A stretch of 64,000 bases of DNA from Oscillospiraceae bacterium (GCA_015068605.1 SVKF01000003.1:1-64000); one strand, 5' to 3'; numbered from the stretch's first letter, positions 51,321 through 60,693 are shown. Translations and numbers: made by a program. Notes: generated by a model not told the origin, from the letters alone.

Positions 51321-54300
51321 GTGAAATTCAATAAATATATTGCACTTTTTCTTGCGTTAACTCTTATTTTTTCGTCTGTTGGAACAATGGTATCCGGTGA
51401 AGAAAATCAGGCTACCGTTGACAATAAGGGATGGCGAAATGTCGGCATCCATGCCCAGGAGGATAATGTCTCGCCTGATAAGCCGAGCAGACTTTATCTT
51501 AATGAGGCATCAAATATTTATCTTTCCATTGATAAGCCCAATAAGGGTGAAGTCATAAATGGAGAAAGAGAAACTCACTACGACTTAAACGGATATTCGG
51601 TTAAGTTTTATTATGATGACGATTTTTTCAGATTGAACTCTGAAACTCCGGATAAGCCCTTGAACTATAAGCTGCCTTTTGACGATAATGATGGAACTGA
51701 GGTTGAAGGCGGAGTTATAGTCCCGTCGGAGGGGTCGGGTTATTTCCCGTATAAACACGGCGCTTATACAGTTGAATTGGAGGAAATGGGCGGAAAGAAA
51801 TATCAAGTTGTCTATGCAACAATTCTTTTCAGCGGAACATGGCTTCCCGATAAGGATGTTGACTGGTATAATCTTTGCGCAGTTCCCGTTATTCCCAAAA
51901 AGACAGGAACAACAGAGGTATTTGTTGAGGTCGGGACAAATGATGAATATGCCCTTGAGCTTTATTCAAAAAACAAGCCCGGCGAAGATAGAAAGAATTT
52001 CGAGATGTCGGTTATTAATAACGGCGTCCACACTATTATAATTGAAGATCAGCCAAAGCCGGCTGCCCCGAAGGTTACTCCTTCCTCGGGAACATATCCG
52101 GAGAAGCAGACAATAACCATAACTGCAGGGGAAGACTGTGATATTTATTACAGTTTAAACGGCGGAGCTGAAGAAAAATATACGGGGCCGTTTGATATTA
52201 CATCAGACACAACCCTTGTATGCTATGCGAAGAAAACAACAGGTGAATTCCGCGAGAGCAGTCGTGTCACCTGCAAATATATAATTACGGCGGAGCGACC
52301 TTATCTCTTTAAGTCAGATAAAGAAACTCTTGTGCCGGATGAATATTTTACCGAGACAGATGCGTTTAAGGTATATTTTTCGGATGAGGATGAATATAGA
52401 ACTATCCCTGACGGAACAATAATTTATTACACATTCAGAGACGATATTGAGCCTTCGAAACCGGTAGAGACTGCCGGCAATCCAAATGATGGTTGGGTTG
52501 CAGTTGCAACGGCTTTGCCGGAGTTGCTCATTGAAGAGCCTGTTAAAATCCGTATGTTCACGGATAAGCAGGGAGTTTACAGCGATGTTGTTTCATATTC
52601 GCTGGGATTTGCGCCCGTTAAGGTTGAGGTGGAGGATTTTAACACAGGGGATTTGCTTCCGTCGGGAATTTATGACAATCCTCTTGAAATCCGATTGGTT
52701 TCATCTCCAAACGCAGAGATTTATTATACCATAGACGGGACAAGTCCGCTTGACACTGTGAACAGATATGACGACAGTGAGCCTCTTGTCATTTCGGAAA
52801 ATACAACGCTTCGTGCGGTTGCAAAGCTGAACGGGAAATTTGGTCCGGTTATGACGAACTGGTATGTTATAAACGGTGATTCTGACGGATATGGTGTTAA
52901 TGCGTATTATCCGCCCGGAAAATATGAGGGAGAGGTTACGGTTGTACTCACTCCCGAAAACCCTGATTTTACGGTTTGGTATAAATATGACGGGGATACG
53001 GAGTGGAAGGAATATGACCCGGAACAACCGATTGTTATTACGGAAGACAAAACCATAATAGCACACTCAACTGATGGAAACGGAAATGCAAATGGCAAGG
53101 AATATAATTTTAGCTATAAAATTATGCCAAAGTCTCCGATTTTTTCACCTGAAAGCACCCAGTTTAAAAGTGCTAATAAGGTAACGGTTTACAGTCCGGA
53201 GAGCACAAATGAAAATACGGATAGTTATAGCTTATACTACACGGTTGACGGAACATGGCCGATAAGTCGACCGACTGATGGGTCGGAGCCTGAGCTTTTG
53301 GACAGCCCGAATGTGTTTAAGGCGGATGATATAAGTGATTCGGTGGTTATTCCTGTTTCGGGACACACGGTTATAACTGCGGTTATTTTAAAGGATGGAA
53401 AGACATTCTCTCATGTTGTTCAGCATACCTATGATGTGACAAAGCAAAAACCTGTTAAGCCTGTGGCAACCTTGCCGGAGGGGGTTTATGTCCGTGAGAT
53501 TGGAACAGATGAGGACTTTGATTTTACCACATTGTTTATGCCAATTCCTGCAGGAACAGAGATTTATTACACTGTAAATGATAAGGGTGAGGAATTTTGC
53601 CCTGACCCGGTTCCAAACACAACAACGAATGGAACAACATATTATAATAAAAATAACCCTGTCCCCATTGTTATAGAGGGCGAAACCATAATTAAGGCTG
53701 TGGCGGTAAACCGCTATGGTGTTAAGAGTGATATTGTTGTGTTTAAATATACGGTTATTCCCGAAGCTCCAAAAGCGGCAGAAGGCGGAACTGTGGCAGG
53801 TGTCACCCTTCCCGTTGTGCCGGTCAAGGCGGTTGTGGGAAGTGAGGTTGTCTATAAGATAGGTGACTTTGAAAACAGATTTGTGTGCACAGATGAAGAA
53901 TTTTATATTGACACAGCGACCGGAAATGCTTATGCTGACCCAAATGACCTAAATAGTATGTTGGGTCAAGCCAGCGGAAAAACTAACACAGGTTCAGCGT
54001 TGCTTGAAATTTGGTCAGAGCTTGATGATGTTAAGAGTGAGCCGAATTATTATCTTTATAAGACCAGCGGTGTTTTTGACGATTTAACAACAATTGCTCC
54101 CCCTTATGCAGATGTTCCGTCAGGGAAATATGATGAGGTGGCAATAGATGATGAAAACAGTTTGTTGGTTGTTCACCTTGATTCTATCAATGAGGATGCC
54201 ACTATTCAGTACAGACTGAAGGACAGCACAGACTGGGAAGACTATAATGCATCTGACGGTGTTAAGATTAAAAATGGTGACGATGTTTTATACGCAAGAT

Positions 54301-56075
54301 GTACAAGGTTTAACGGAACTGAACAAATTTTCAGCGAAACCGTAAGCTACACATACATTTTCTATCCGATTGCTCCGTATATTTCTCTTGATTCGGGAAG
54401 ATATACCCTTGAGGATATGAAGCAGGCGGATATAAGCCTTGATGTTGAGAATAATCCTCATAAGCCACACAGTAAATACGAAATATATCATCGTCAAAGC
54501 GGAGAAACAACGGATTATCCGCTCAGATATGATAATGTGTTTACTGTTGATGTTAATGAAACTATGTCGGTTAAGGCGTATGTTAAGAATACCCAAACAA
54601 AAAGAATAAGCCCTATGGCGACTCGCTATTATATTATTGAAGCGGAAGCGTCGGGCGGTGCGGTTGAAATGGAGGAGCCGTATTACGGTAAGAAGCGAAT
54701 TGCCCTCCAGTTGGTTACTATTGCTCCGTGGAATGAAGGGATTAAGCTTTATACGGATAATACGGAAGAGGGCGTTGAAATAAAATATACCTATACCCGT
54801 ATTTTGCAGGACGGAACTCCTGTTAGCAGTAAGGTGACTGTCTATGACCCTGCGTCTCCAATAGCCGTAACCTCCAACACAAAATCAATTCAGATTGAGG
54901 CGTGGCTGGTTAACGAAAACGGAGAAATCAGCGGAACAAGAAGGGTTTTCAATGAAATAAAGTTTGAAAGCTTTGATGCACCGCTTACTTCTCTTGAAGG
55001 CAAAGACACAACCCAATTCTCGTCGGGAACGACTTACACAATCGATTGTGATGAAGAATATAAAAATGACCCGACAATAACAAGGTATTATACAGTAAAC
55101 GGCAAGGACCCTGTGGTTTATGACAGCATAACGGGTTATCCTACAATAAATGGAATTTTGTTTACGGATGATAGTGAGCCTCTTAAGCTTACTGCTGATA
55201 CAACTGTTAAAACCGTGTATAGAAGTGCTTGCGGTGACTGTGAATATTGTAATCATGGTAATTATGATATGTGTCAACAGGCGATTTTCGGTACAATCGG
55301 AACTTACCGCTATACAATCAAAAAATCCTCCGGTGGTGGCGGAGGCGGCGGTGGAGGCGGCGGTTCGTCGAGCGGCGGCACTTCATCTCAAACTTCCTCA
55401 CGCAGATATACAAAGGATATATTCGGGCAGGAGCATCCGACTCATATAGGGTATATTTACGGATACCTTGACGGAAGCGTAAAGCCTGAAGGTCATATAA
55501 CAAGGGAAGAAACTGCGGCGATTTTATACAGAATTCGCAATAAGCAGTATGAAAAACCATTTGCGACAACAGGAACTGTTTTCCCTGATGTTGCACGCAG
55601 TCGGTGGTCGGTGACAGATATTGAATATATGGCAAGTGAAAATGTCATTATGGGCTATCCTGACGGAGAATTCAAGCCGACAAGGAATCTATCAAGAGCT
55701 GAATTTGCGGCGCTTATTTACAGATTTGCACAGCTTGAAAAAACCTCAAAGAAAAATCCGTTTACGGATTTAAAGGAAAAGCACTGGGCATACGAAGCTA
55801 TTATGTCCCTTTGTGACAACGGACTTATGCAAGGCTATGGTGACGGAATTTTTGCTCCCGAAAATGAAATAACAAGAGCAGAGGTTATGACCGTAATCAA
55901 TAAATTGCTGGGAAGAAATCCGTCGGAATCCTATGTTAAAACTCTTGGTTTTAACCCGTTTAACGATTTGAAGGAGAATAAGTGGTATTATGTGACAGTC
56001 CTTGAGGCGACCATAACCCATGACTATTATCTTGATAAATCTGATGTGGAAATAAAATGGGAAAACTGGAAATAA
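51321..56075 (+). CDS. Giant SLH protein with chitobiase-type repeats
   Basis: A 1584-residue wall-anchored protein. GTG 51321 is preferred: AAAGAGGG lies upstream and the signal peptide starts here (ends about VSG-E, residue 28). After an N-terminal domain (30-235), at least six chitobiase/FN3-associated repeats occur between about 240 and 1300, each with a YYTxDGTxP-like strand (for example IYYTIDGTSPLD, LYYTVDGTWPIS). A cysteine cluster (Cys1304, 1307, 1310, 1318) lies before a polyglycine/serine linker (about 1337-1360), then three SLH repeats (about 1380-1545) and a tail with VLEATITHDYYL resembling that of the S-layer protein at 6463. It probably forms a long stalk; no enzyme motif is seen. 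Confidence 0.87.
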   Translation: MKFNKYIALFLALTLIFSSVGTMVSGEENQATVDNKGWRNVGIHAQEDNVSPDKPSRLYLNEASNIYLSIDKPNKGEVINGERETHYDLNGYSVKFYYDDDFFRLNSETPDKPLNYKLPFDDNDGTEVEGGVIVPSEGSGYFPYKHGAYTVELEEMGGKKYQVVYATILFSGTWLPDKDVDWYNLCAVPVIPKKTGTTEVFVEVGTNDEYALELYSKNKPGEDRKNFEMSVINNGVHTIIIEDQPKPAAPKVTPSSGTYPEKQTITITAGEDCDIYYSLNGGAEEKYTGPFDITSDTTLVCYAKKTTGEFRESSRVTCKYIITAERPYLFKSDKETLVPDEYFTETDAFKVYFSDEDEYRTIPDGTIIYYTFRDDIEPSKPVETAGNPNDGWVAVATALPELLIEEPVKIRMFTDKQGVYSDVVSYSLGFAPVKVEVEDFNTGDLLPSGIYDNPLEIRLVSSPNAEIYYTIDGTSPLDTVNRYDDSEPLVISENTTLRAVAKLNGKFGPVMTNWYVINGDSDGYGVNAYYPPGKYEGEVTVVLTPENPDFTVWYKYDGDTEWKEYDPEQPIVITEDKTIIAHSTDGNGNANGKEYNFSYKIMPKSPIFSPESTQFKSANKVTVYSPESTNENTDSYSLYYTVDGTWPISRPTDGSEPELLDSPNVFKADDISDSVVIPVSGHTVITAVILKDGKTFSHVVQHTYDVTKQKPVKPVATLPEGVYVREIGTDEDFDFTTLFMPIPAGTEIYYTVNDKGEEFCPDPVPNTTTNGTTYYNKNNPVPIVIEGETIIKAVAVNRYGVKSDIVVFKYTVIPEAPKAAEGGTVAGVTLPVVPVKAVVGSEVVYKIGDFENRFVCTDEEFYIDTATGNAYADPNDLNSMLGQASGKTNTGSALLEIWSELDDVKSEPNYYLYKTSGVFDDLTTIAPPYADVPSGKYDEVAIDDENSLLVVHLDSINEDATIQYRLKDSTDWEDYNASDGVKIKNGDDVLYARCTRFNGTEQIFSETVSYTYIFYPIAPYISLDSGRYTLEDMKQADISLDVENNPHKPHSKYEIYHRQSGETTDYPLRYDNVFTVDVNETMSVKAYVKNTQTKRISPMATRYYIIEAEASGGAVEMEEPYYGKKRIALQLVTIAPWNEGIKLYTDNTEEGVEIKYTYTRILQDGTPVSSKVTVYDPASPIAVTSNTKSIQIEAWLVNENGEISGTRRVFNEIKFESFDAPLTSLEGKDTTQFSSGTTYTIDCDEEYKNDPTITRYYTVNGKDPVVYDSITGYPTINGILFTDDSEPLKLTADTTVKTVYRSACGDCEYCNHGNYDMCQQAIFGTIGTYRYTIKKSSGGGGGGGGGGGSSSGGTSSQTSSRRYTKDIFGQEHPTHIGYIYGYLDGSVKPEGHITREETAAILYRIRNKQYEKPFATTGTVFPDVARSRWSVTDIEYMASENVIMGYPDGEFKPTRNLSRAEFAALIYRFAQLEKTSKKNPFTDLKEKHWAYEAIMSLCDNGLMQGYGDGIFAPENEITRAEVMTVINKLLGRNPSESYVKTLGFNPFNDLKENKWYYVTVLEATITHDYYLDKSDVEIKWENWK

Positions 56076-56103
56076 AGGGTTGGTTTATTTGACTAATCTA
56101 AAA

Positions 56104-56140
56104 GAGGCGTTAGCGAAATCATTTCGCTAACGCCTCTTTT
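56104..56140. terminator. Bidirectional intrinsic terminator
   Basis: GAGGCGTTAGCGAAAT (56104-56119) and its exact complement (56121-56136) followed by TTTT; A-run on the other side. It separates the SLH gene from the convergent acyltransferase gene. Confidence 0.85.
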
Positions 56141-56144
56141 GGTG

Positions 56145-56170
56145 TTTTGTGTGGTCGGTGCATTTTGCTA
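56145..56170 (+). repeat. Dispersed repeat core, copy d
   Basis: Identical to copies b and c over 26 bases. Its last three bases (CTA) are the reverse complement of the acyltransferase stop codon, and it runs into ACGCCTCTTTTT, a second copy of the right arm of the terminator just upstream. Confidence 0.85.
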
Positions 56171-57226
56171 ACGCCTCTTTTTAAATATTAAAGCGGATAC
56201 GGAATTTAATGCTGTTGAAAGGGGTAAGCATAAAAGAATTACCCATAAAATAATCAAAACCGAAATTTTTGGCGCAAAGGCATATTTCATAAGTATTGCC
56301 GTTCGTGAAAAGAACAGGGAGTGAAGAAACCAGATATTCATACTGTGATTTCCCAAAAGAGAAAATGCGGATTTTACATATCCCGGCAAAACCGAGATTA
56401 TCCTGCAACAAAGAAAAATAAATATGGGGACATAAATCACATCAAAGCTGAACATAACTCCGACCGTGTCCTCTTTGTAGGCTCTTAAATACATCAGAAT
56501 AAGCATAAGAATAACGCATACGGGAAGCTCATATTTTTTCAGCTTTTCAAACAAAATTCCGATTTTGTCGAAAAGCTTGTATCTTGCAAAGCACAGTCCC
56601 ACTAAAACGCAAGGAAGCCACAGGAAATATTCCATGGTGAAGAACACAAGCCTTATAACAAGCATACTTGTCCCGGGGACTTGTCCGAGCCGATAATTTA
56701 TTAAGGCAGGAAGCAATAGGAATATAGGAATTGTTATGTATGCCTTTTTGCTCATCAGCTTGTAAAAAATCGGGAGAGTCAGCATTATTTCAATATAAAA
56801 CCGAACGTACCACCCAAAGGTCACTAAAGAGCAGTCATAAGCCACCATGTTCTGAAGAATAAGCGACAGCGTTATATCCGTCTTTCCGAGGGCGAGGTTT
56901 ATTGGAATAACAACCCCGAAAAGGATAAGCCAGTATGAAATCAGAAATGTAACCAGTTTTTTCAGGGTAGTTTTAAGGGTATTCCCTGATTTGTATGAGA
57001 AAAACATACCATACCCCGTCAGAAAGGCAAAAATCGCAACACAAATATGACCAAACTGTCCTATGACATATTCAGCCGTGTTGACCCGAAACGGGATACC
57101 TATGTAGGAAACTCCTTCAACATACCATTCGGGAAATCCGAAGAAATGGTGAAAAAGCATAAGCAATATTGCAACGCCTTTTATGATTGCGGTATAATCT
57201 TTTGTAAATGAAAATTTTTCTTTCAT
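56168..57226 (-). CDS. Acyltransferase family 3 membrane protein
   Basis: A 352-residue polytopic membrane protein with about ten helices, of the acyltransferase-3 (OafA/WecH-like) type that O-acylates surface sugars. The N-terminal helix has KGVAILLMLFHHFFGFPEW with the typical His pair, and FLTGYGMFFSYK and WFLHSLFF segments follow in the order of the family. AAAGGAA ribosome site. It stands alone on the minus strand. It might decorate wall polymers or exopolysaccharide, which would matter for SLH anchoring, but the acceptor is unknown. Confidence 0.88.
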   Translation of the reverse strand: MKEKFSFTKDYTAIIKGVAILLMLFHHFFGFPEWYVEGVSYIGIPFRVNTAEYVIGQFGHICVAIFAFLTGYGMFFSYKSGNTLKTTLKKLVTFLISYWLILFGVVIPINLALGKTDITLSLILQNMVAYDCSLVTFGWYVRFYIEIMLTLPIFYKLMSKKAYITIPIFLLLPALINYRLGQVPGTSMLVIRLVFFTMEYFLWLPCVLVGLCFARYKLFDKIGILFEKLKKYELPVCVILMLILMYLRAYKEDTVGVMFSFDVIYVPIFIFLCCRIISVLPGYVKSAFSLLGNHSMNIWFLHSLFFSRTAILMKYAFAPKISVLIILWVILLCLPLSTALNSVSALIFKKRR

Positions 57227-57247
57227 ATTATTCCTTTATATTATAAA

Positions 57248-57288
57248 GAGGCTATGGCAAAATAATTTCATTTTACCATTGCCTCTTT
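57248..57288 (-). terminator. Terminator-like hairpin after the DUF1292 gene
   Basis: GAGGCTATGGCAAAAT...ATTTTACCATTGCCTC imperfect hairpin, read on the minus strand into CTTTATAATA. It belongs to the GAGGCT(G/A)T hairpin family. Confidence 0.55.
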
Positions 57289-57301
57289 TGGGGTCGTTTA
57301 A

Positions 57302-57601
57302 TTAGTCTGTCCAGTCAAACCTATCCTGATTTCTTTCAACGAAAATCTCATAAGCTTTATCTAAAATATCCTCATCCTCTTCGGGAAGAAGGAGAGAACC
57401 GTCAGGATTTTCAGGGTCTTCAACCATTTTAAGGATAACAACCTCTTCGATTTCGTCAGTTTCTTCTTCAAGGTAAGGAACGCAGATGACATAGCTGTCC
57501 TCCCCAACCTTAACCGTGTCAAGATGCTCAAACATCTCTTTTTCGCCATCATCGTTTATAAGTTCAACGAGATAGTTTTCATTATTTTCCATGTGACTCA
57601 T
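57302..57601 (-). CDS. DUF1292 / UPF0473 family protein
   Basis: A 99-residue, very acidic cytoplasmic protein of the DUF1292 (YrzB-like) family, recognised by FEHLDTVKVGEDSYVICVPYLEEE and the strand pattern EVVILKMVEDPENPDGSLL. The start at 57601 is placed at MSHMENN, with GGAG upstream; a frame four codons longer starts too close to AAGGAG. Family members are conserved in Firmicutes and usually sit near ruvX/yrrK and alaS, and alaS does lie a few kb away. Function unknown. It is 18 bases downstream of the acyl-CoA synthetase gene and probably shares its transcript. Confidence 0.85.
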   Translation of the reverse strand: MSHMENNENYLVELINDDGEKEMFEHLDTVKVGEDSYVICVPYLEEETDEIEEVVILKMVEDPENPDGSLLLPEEDEDILDKAYEIFVERNQDRFDWTD

Positions 57602-57619
57602 AATAATCTCCATTCTCCT

Positions 57620-59317
57620 TTATAAATTAACATTTATTTTATCTCTTTTTATTTTATTGGTGGTTGTTTTCTGGAATGCCTCATCAACAACGATTATTTT
57701 GTTGACTCTCTTGTAAACAGGAAGGACTTTAAGTGCGTCGTCTATGTCTGTCTTAATCTGTTCCTTGCCATTTTCAATTCCACATTCTTTAAGCTTTTCT
57801 TCGGATAAGAACACCTGGCAGGCAAGACCAATATCTATTCCTGCTTCGTCCTTGATACCATATACAACGGTTTCAGCAACATAAGGGATTCCCATAATAT
57901 AGTTTTCGATTTCTTCAGGAAAAATATTCTTTCCGTTATCTAAAATTATGATATTTTTCTTTCTTCCCGTAATCAAAATCTGACCGAACTGATTAACAGT
58001 TCCGAAATCCCCTGTCTTAAACCAACCGTCTTCGCTCAAAACTTCGGCTGTAAGAGTGGGTTGTTTGTAATATCCCATCATAACAATGTCGCCTTTAACA
58101 CAGATTTCACCAATCCCCTCACTGTCAGCATTATCAATTCTGATTTCACAGCAGGGAAGTGGGATACCAACCGTTGCGCAGTCATTAAAATCGTTCTGGT
58201 TAACACTAACCAATGGCGAACATTCGGTTATTCCGTATCCGTTCAAAAGATTTATTCCGATTGCGTCGAAGAAATCACCAAGCTCCTTACGAAGAGGCGC
58301 ACCTCCGCAGATAATTTCAATAAGGTTTCCGCCAAATGCCTCATGAACAGATTTAAACAACTTTCTTCTTAAGTCAATCCCGATTTTTCTTAAGCCGTTG
58401 CTGACTTTTATGAGGATTTTAAGCGCAGTTTCCTTGCCGCTTGCCTTTGCGTTTGACCATATTCTCTTATAAAATACTTCAACAAACGCAGGAACAAGAT
58501 AAATATTAGTCGGTTTATAAAACTGAAGATTTTTAAGAACAGTCTTAAGATTTTCGTTTATTGCAAGGGCACAGTGCAGATGAATTGCAACCAAAATCCC
58601 GGCAACAGCCTCGTATGTATGGTTATATGGAAGAACGGAAAGTCCGTCTCCGTAAAGGGTGGCAACGTGCAAGCCGTAATAAACACAGCTGACCAAATTA
58701 TGTTCTGTAAGCATAACGCCCTTTGCAACACCCGTTGTTCCCGATGTGTAAACAAGCATACGCATATCTTTCGTTGACTTTTCAATAGCTTCAAAGCAGT
58801 GGTCTCCGTTTGTGTATATTTCCTTTCCTTTTTCAATAAGCTTTTTAAAGGAATATGTATTTTCTGTATCATCATCGCTGTCTATGGCAACAAAAGTTGT
58901 TATTTTCGGGAAGTTTTCTTTATTTTCCTCAACAAACTTTTCGTAAGTTTTGGTATAGAACAAAACCTCTGCGTCACTTTCGTTTAAAACAAAGCTCATA
59001 GGCTCTGCAGTAAGCTCCTTGTCAATAGGAACATAAACCCCGTCGCTCTGAAGCATTGTAAGATAAACGCATATCCAGTTGTAGCAGTTTTCGCCCAGCA
59101 TTGCAACATGTTTATTTGCAAGACCCATGCTCTTAAGTGCGGTTCCAAGATATATGGTTGTGTCGCGAAATTCCCTAAAAGTCACTTCACGCACATCGCC
59201 GTTTTCACGGAATTTATATGCAGGCTTATCCCCTGCTTCCGAAACGGCAATTTCCAACATTTCCCGAATAGTTGAAAATTTTGTTACAGAATTATATTTA
59301 ATTTTTGCTTTGGACAT
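57620..59317 (-). CDS. Long-chain acyl-CoA synthetase / AMP-dependent ligase
   Basis: A 565-residue ANL-superfamily adenylating enzyme that activates fatty acids or other carboxylates with ATP and CoA. Motifs: YTSGTTGVAKGVMLT (P-loop) near residue 190, the central NGYGITECSPLVS, TGDFG near residue 435, and the C-terminal TTTNKIKRDKI with the catalytic Lys. The start at 59317 (MSKAK) follows AAAGGTGG by five bases; a GTG three codons upstream overlaps that site. A promoter lies at 59350-59378. The substrate chain length cannot be read from sequence. Confidence 0.92.
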   Translation of the reverse strand: MSKAKIKYNSVTKFSTIREMLEIAVSEAGDKPAYKFRENGDVREVTFREFRDTTIYLGTALKSMGLANKHVAMLGENCYNWICVYLTMLQSDGVYVPIDKELTAEPMSFVLNESDAEVLFYTKTYEKFVEENKENFPKITTFVAIDSDDDTENTYSFKKLIEKGKEIYTNGDHCFEAIEKSTKDMRMLVYTSGTTGVAKGVMLTEHNLVSCVYYGLHVATLYGDGLSVLPYNHTYEAVAGILVAIHLHCALAINENLKTVLKNLQFYKPTNIYLVPAFVEVFYKRIWSNAKASGKETALKILIKVSNGLRKIGIDLRRKLFKSVHEAFGGNLIEIICGGAPLRKELGDFFDAIGINLLNGYGITECSPLVSVNQNDFNDCATVGIPLPCCEIRIDNADSEGIGEICVKGDIVMMGYYKQPTLTAEVLSEDGWFKTGDFGTVNQFGQILITGRKKNIIILDNGKNIFPEEIENYIMGIPYVAETVVYGIKDEAGIDIGLACQVFLSEEKLKECGIENGKEQIKTDIDDALKVLPVYKRVNKIIVVDEAFQKTTTNKIKRDKINVNL

Positions 59318-59349
59318 ATATACCACCTTTTCTTATTTCATACATAATT

Positions 59350-59378
59350 ATCATAACATAATAATTGGGAATTTACAA
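59350..59378 (-). promoter_or_regulatory. SigA promoter of the acyl-CoA synthetase gene
   Basis: Minus strand TTGTAA (59378-59373) and TATGAT (59355-59350) with a 17-bp spacer, about 33 bases before the ATG. Confidence 0.6.
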
Positions 59379-59405
59379 GCTTTTTTGCAAAATTTGTCAT
59401 TTGGT

Positions 59406-59433
59406 GGCATTTTGTGGCTTGCCACAATATGCC
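59406..59433. promoter_or_regulatory. Imperfect inverted repeat upstream of the sigma factor gene
   Basis: GGCATTTTGTGG-CTTG-CCACAATATGCC: 12-base arms with one mismatch, in the 185-bp divergent gap between the acyl-CoA synthetase and sigma-like genes. It could be an operator. It is not followed by a T-run. Confidence 0.45.
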
Positions 59434-59502
59434 CATTGTAATTTTATTCAAAAAATTATAGAATATGAGTATCGAAAAAAGATATAAAAAGGAGAAATAA
59501 AA

Positions 59503-60078
59503 ATGATAGAAATTGAAGAAATAGTTAAAAAAATAAAAAACGGAGAAGAGAGCAAGGAGGTGCTTTACAGACGAATTAAGCCGTTTCTCGATTTTCAGGA
59601 GAAAAAATATATGGGCTATGCAAACAAATGGGAGATAGAGAGGGACGAGATAAAGAGCATAGTTTGGCTTGGAGTGGAAAAAGCCATTGAAACTTTTCGG
59701 GGGGAGAAGAATTACAAATTTACCACATGGGCATCAAACTGCATAAAATATGTTTTCCTGGAGGAAAATAAAAAGACGGAAGCCCGTCATATATCCTTTG
59801 ATATAACTGTCGGAGATGACGAATTATCCATGGAGGAATTGATTGAGGACAGCTCGGCTTATTTAGAGTTTGAAAATATTGAAACAAAAATTGACGGGAA
59901 AAAGGCGTTGGCGGCTCTTAATAAGCTTACGGAGGAGGAACGAAAAATTATTGTCAGAACTTACATAAAAAATATTCCCCCGACAAAGGTTGCCGAGGGA
60001 ATGGGAATAAGTACAGGAAGAGCAAGAACCTTAAGGCTTTCTGCTCTGAAAAAGCTTAAGAATGCTGTTTTGCGTTAA
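59503..60078 (+). CDS. Small sigma-70 family RNA polymerase factor
   Basis: A 191-residue sigma-70-like protein. Region 2 is visible at about 45-95 (ERDEIKSIVWLGVEKAIETFRGEKNYKFTTWASNCIKYVFLEENKK), including the FTTWASNCIKY helix, and region 4 at about 140-188 (ALNKLTEEERKIIVRTYIKNIPPTKVAEGMGISTGRARTLRLSALKKLKN). Region 3 is missing, as in ECF-like or alternative factors. AAGGAG precedes the ATG. There is no recognisable anti-sigma gene next to it. Its 3' end overlaps the convergent thiT gene by 23 bp. Confidence 0.85.
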   Translation: MIEIEEIVKKIKNGEESKEVLYRRIKPFLDFQEKKYMGYANKWEIERDEIKSIVWLGVEKAIETFRGEKNYKFTTWASNCIKYVFLEENKKTEARHISFDITVGDDELSMEELIEDSSAYLEFENIETKIDGKKALAALNKLTEEERKIIVRTYIKNIPPTKVAEGMGISTGRARTLRLSALKKLKNAVLR

Positions 60079-60583
60079 AAAGCTGTATTCCGCTTCCATA
60101 AAGTATTATCAAAGCAATAACGCAGATGATAAGCTCGGGAACCATATATGTTGCATTATAAATCAGGGAATAAATCCAGGGGTTTTGCCCTTTTGGTGCA
60201 TAATCTGCAAAAAGAATTGCCCCCGATAAAAGTGAACACAGGTATCGAAGCAATACTCCCGTTGTTGTTCCGAGGATAATTCCCAAACAATTTTTTTTGA
60301 AAAATCCCGAAACTCCCAAAACGCCATAGGCTAAAGTATAATCCAGTAAAATTGACATAGGGTGATAAATTACGCCGTCAAAAATAATCGAAATTGCGCC
60401 GTAAATAATTCCGCTGATTATTCCTGCGGTTGCCCCTCGTCTGAAAGCCAGAATGAAAAGGGGGATCATTGTCAAGGATACCGTTCCGCCCTGTGGCATA
60501 CTCCAAACCTTGACAAAGCTTAAAATAACTGCAAGAGCAATCATAATTGCCGATTCAACCATTGTTATAAGTTTTTTATTCAT
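60056..60583 (-). CDS. thiT: ThiT thiamine ECF transporter S component
   Basis: A 175-residue six-helix membrane protein, the substrate-binding subunit of an energy-coupling-factor thiamine transporter. The family pattern is clear: MVESAIMIALAVILSFVKVWSMPQGGTVSLTMIPLFILAFRRGATAGIISGIIYG and the later ILLDYTLAYGVLG. It depends on a shared EcfAAT module not in this window. The start at 60583 has AAAGGA 12 bases upstream, somewhat long; an upstream GTG at 60610 is possible. It is preceded by a TPP riboswitch with terminator, so it is repressed by thiamine diphosphate. Confidence 0.93.
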   Translation of the reverse strand: MNKKLITMVESAIMIALAVILSFVKVWSMPQGGTVSLTMIPLFILAFRRGATAGIISGIIYGAISIIFDGVIYHPMSILLDYTLAYGVLGVSGFFKKNCLGIILGTTTGVLLRYLCSLLSGAILFADYAPKGQNPWIYSLIYNATYMVPELIICVIALIILYGSGIQLFNAKQHS

Positions 60584-60649
60584 ATAATTTTCAAATCCTT
60601 TCTTACGCACAGGCGTGAAAAATTGATTTAATAAAGTATATCGGGCCCG

Positions 60650-60681
60650 AAAAAAATCGGTGCACCCGAAGATACACCGAT
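60650..60681 (-). terminator. Riboswitch-controlled terminator
   Basis: Minus strand ATCGGTGTATCTTCGGGTGC then ACCGAT followed by seven Ts, between the TPP aptamer and the thiT start. It would form when TPP is bound and stop transcription. Confidence 0.8.
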
Positions 60682-60693
60682 AAAATACACTTT

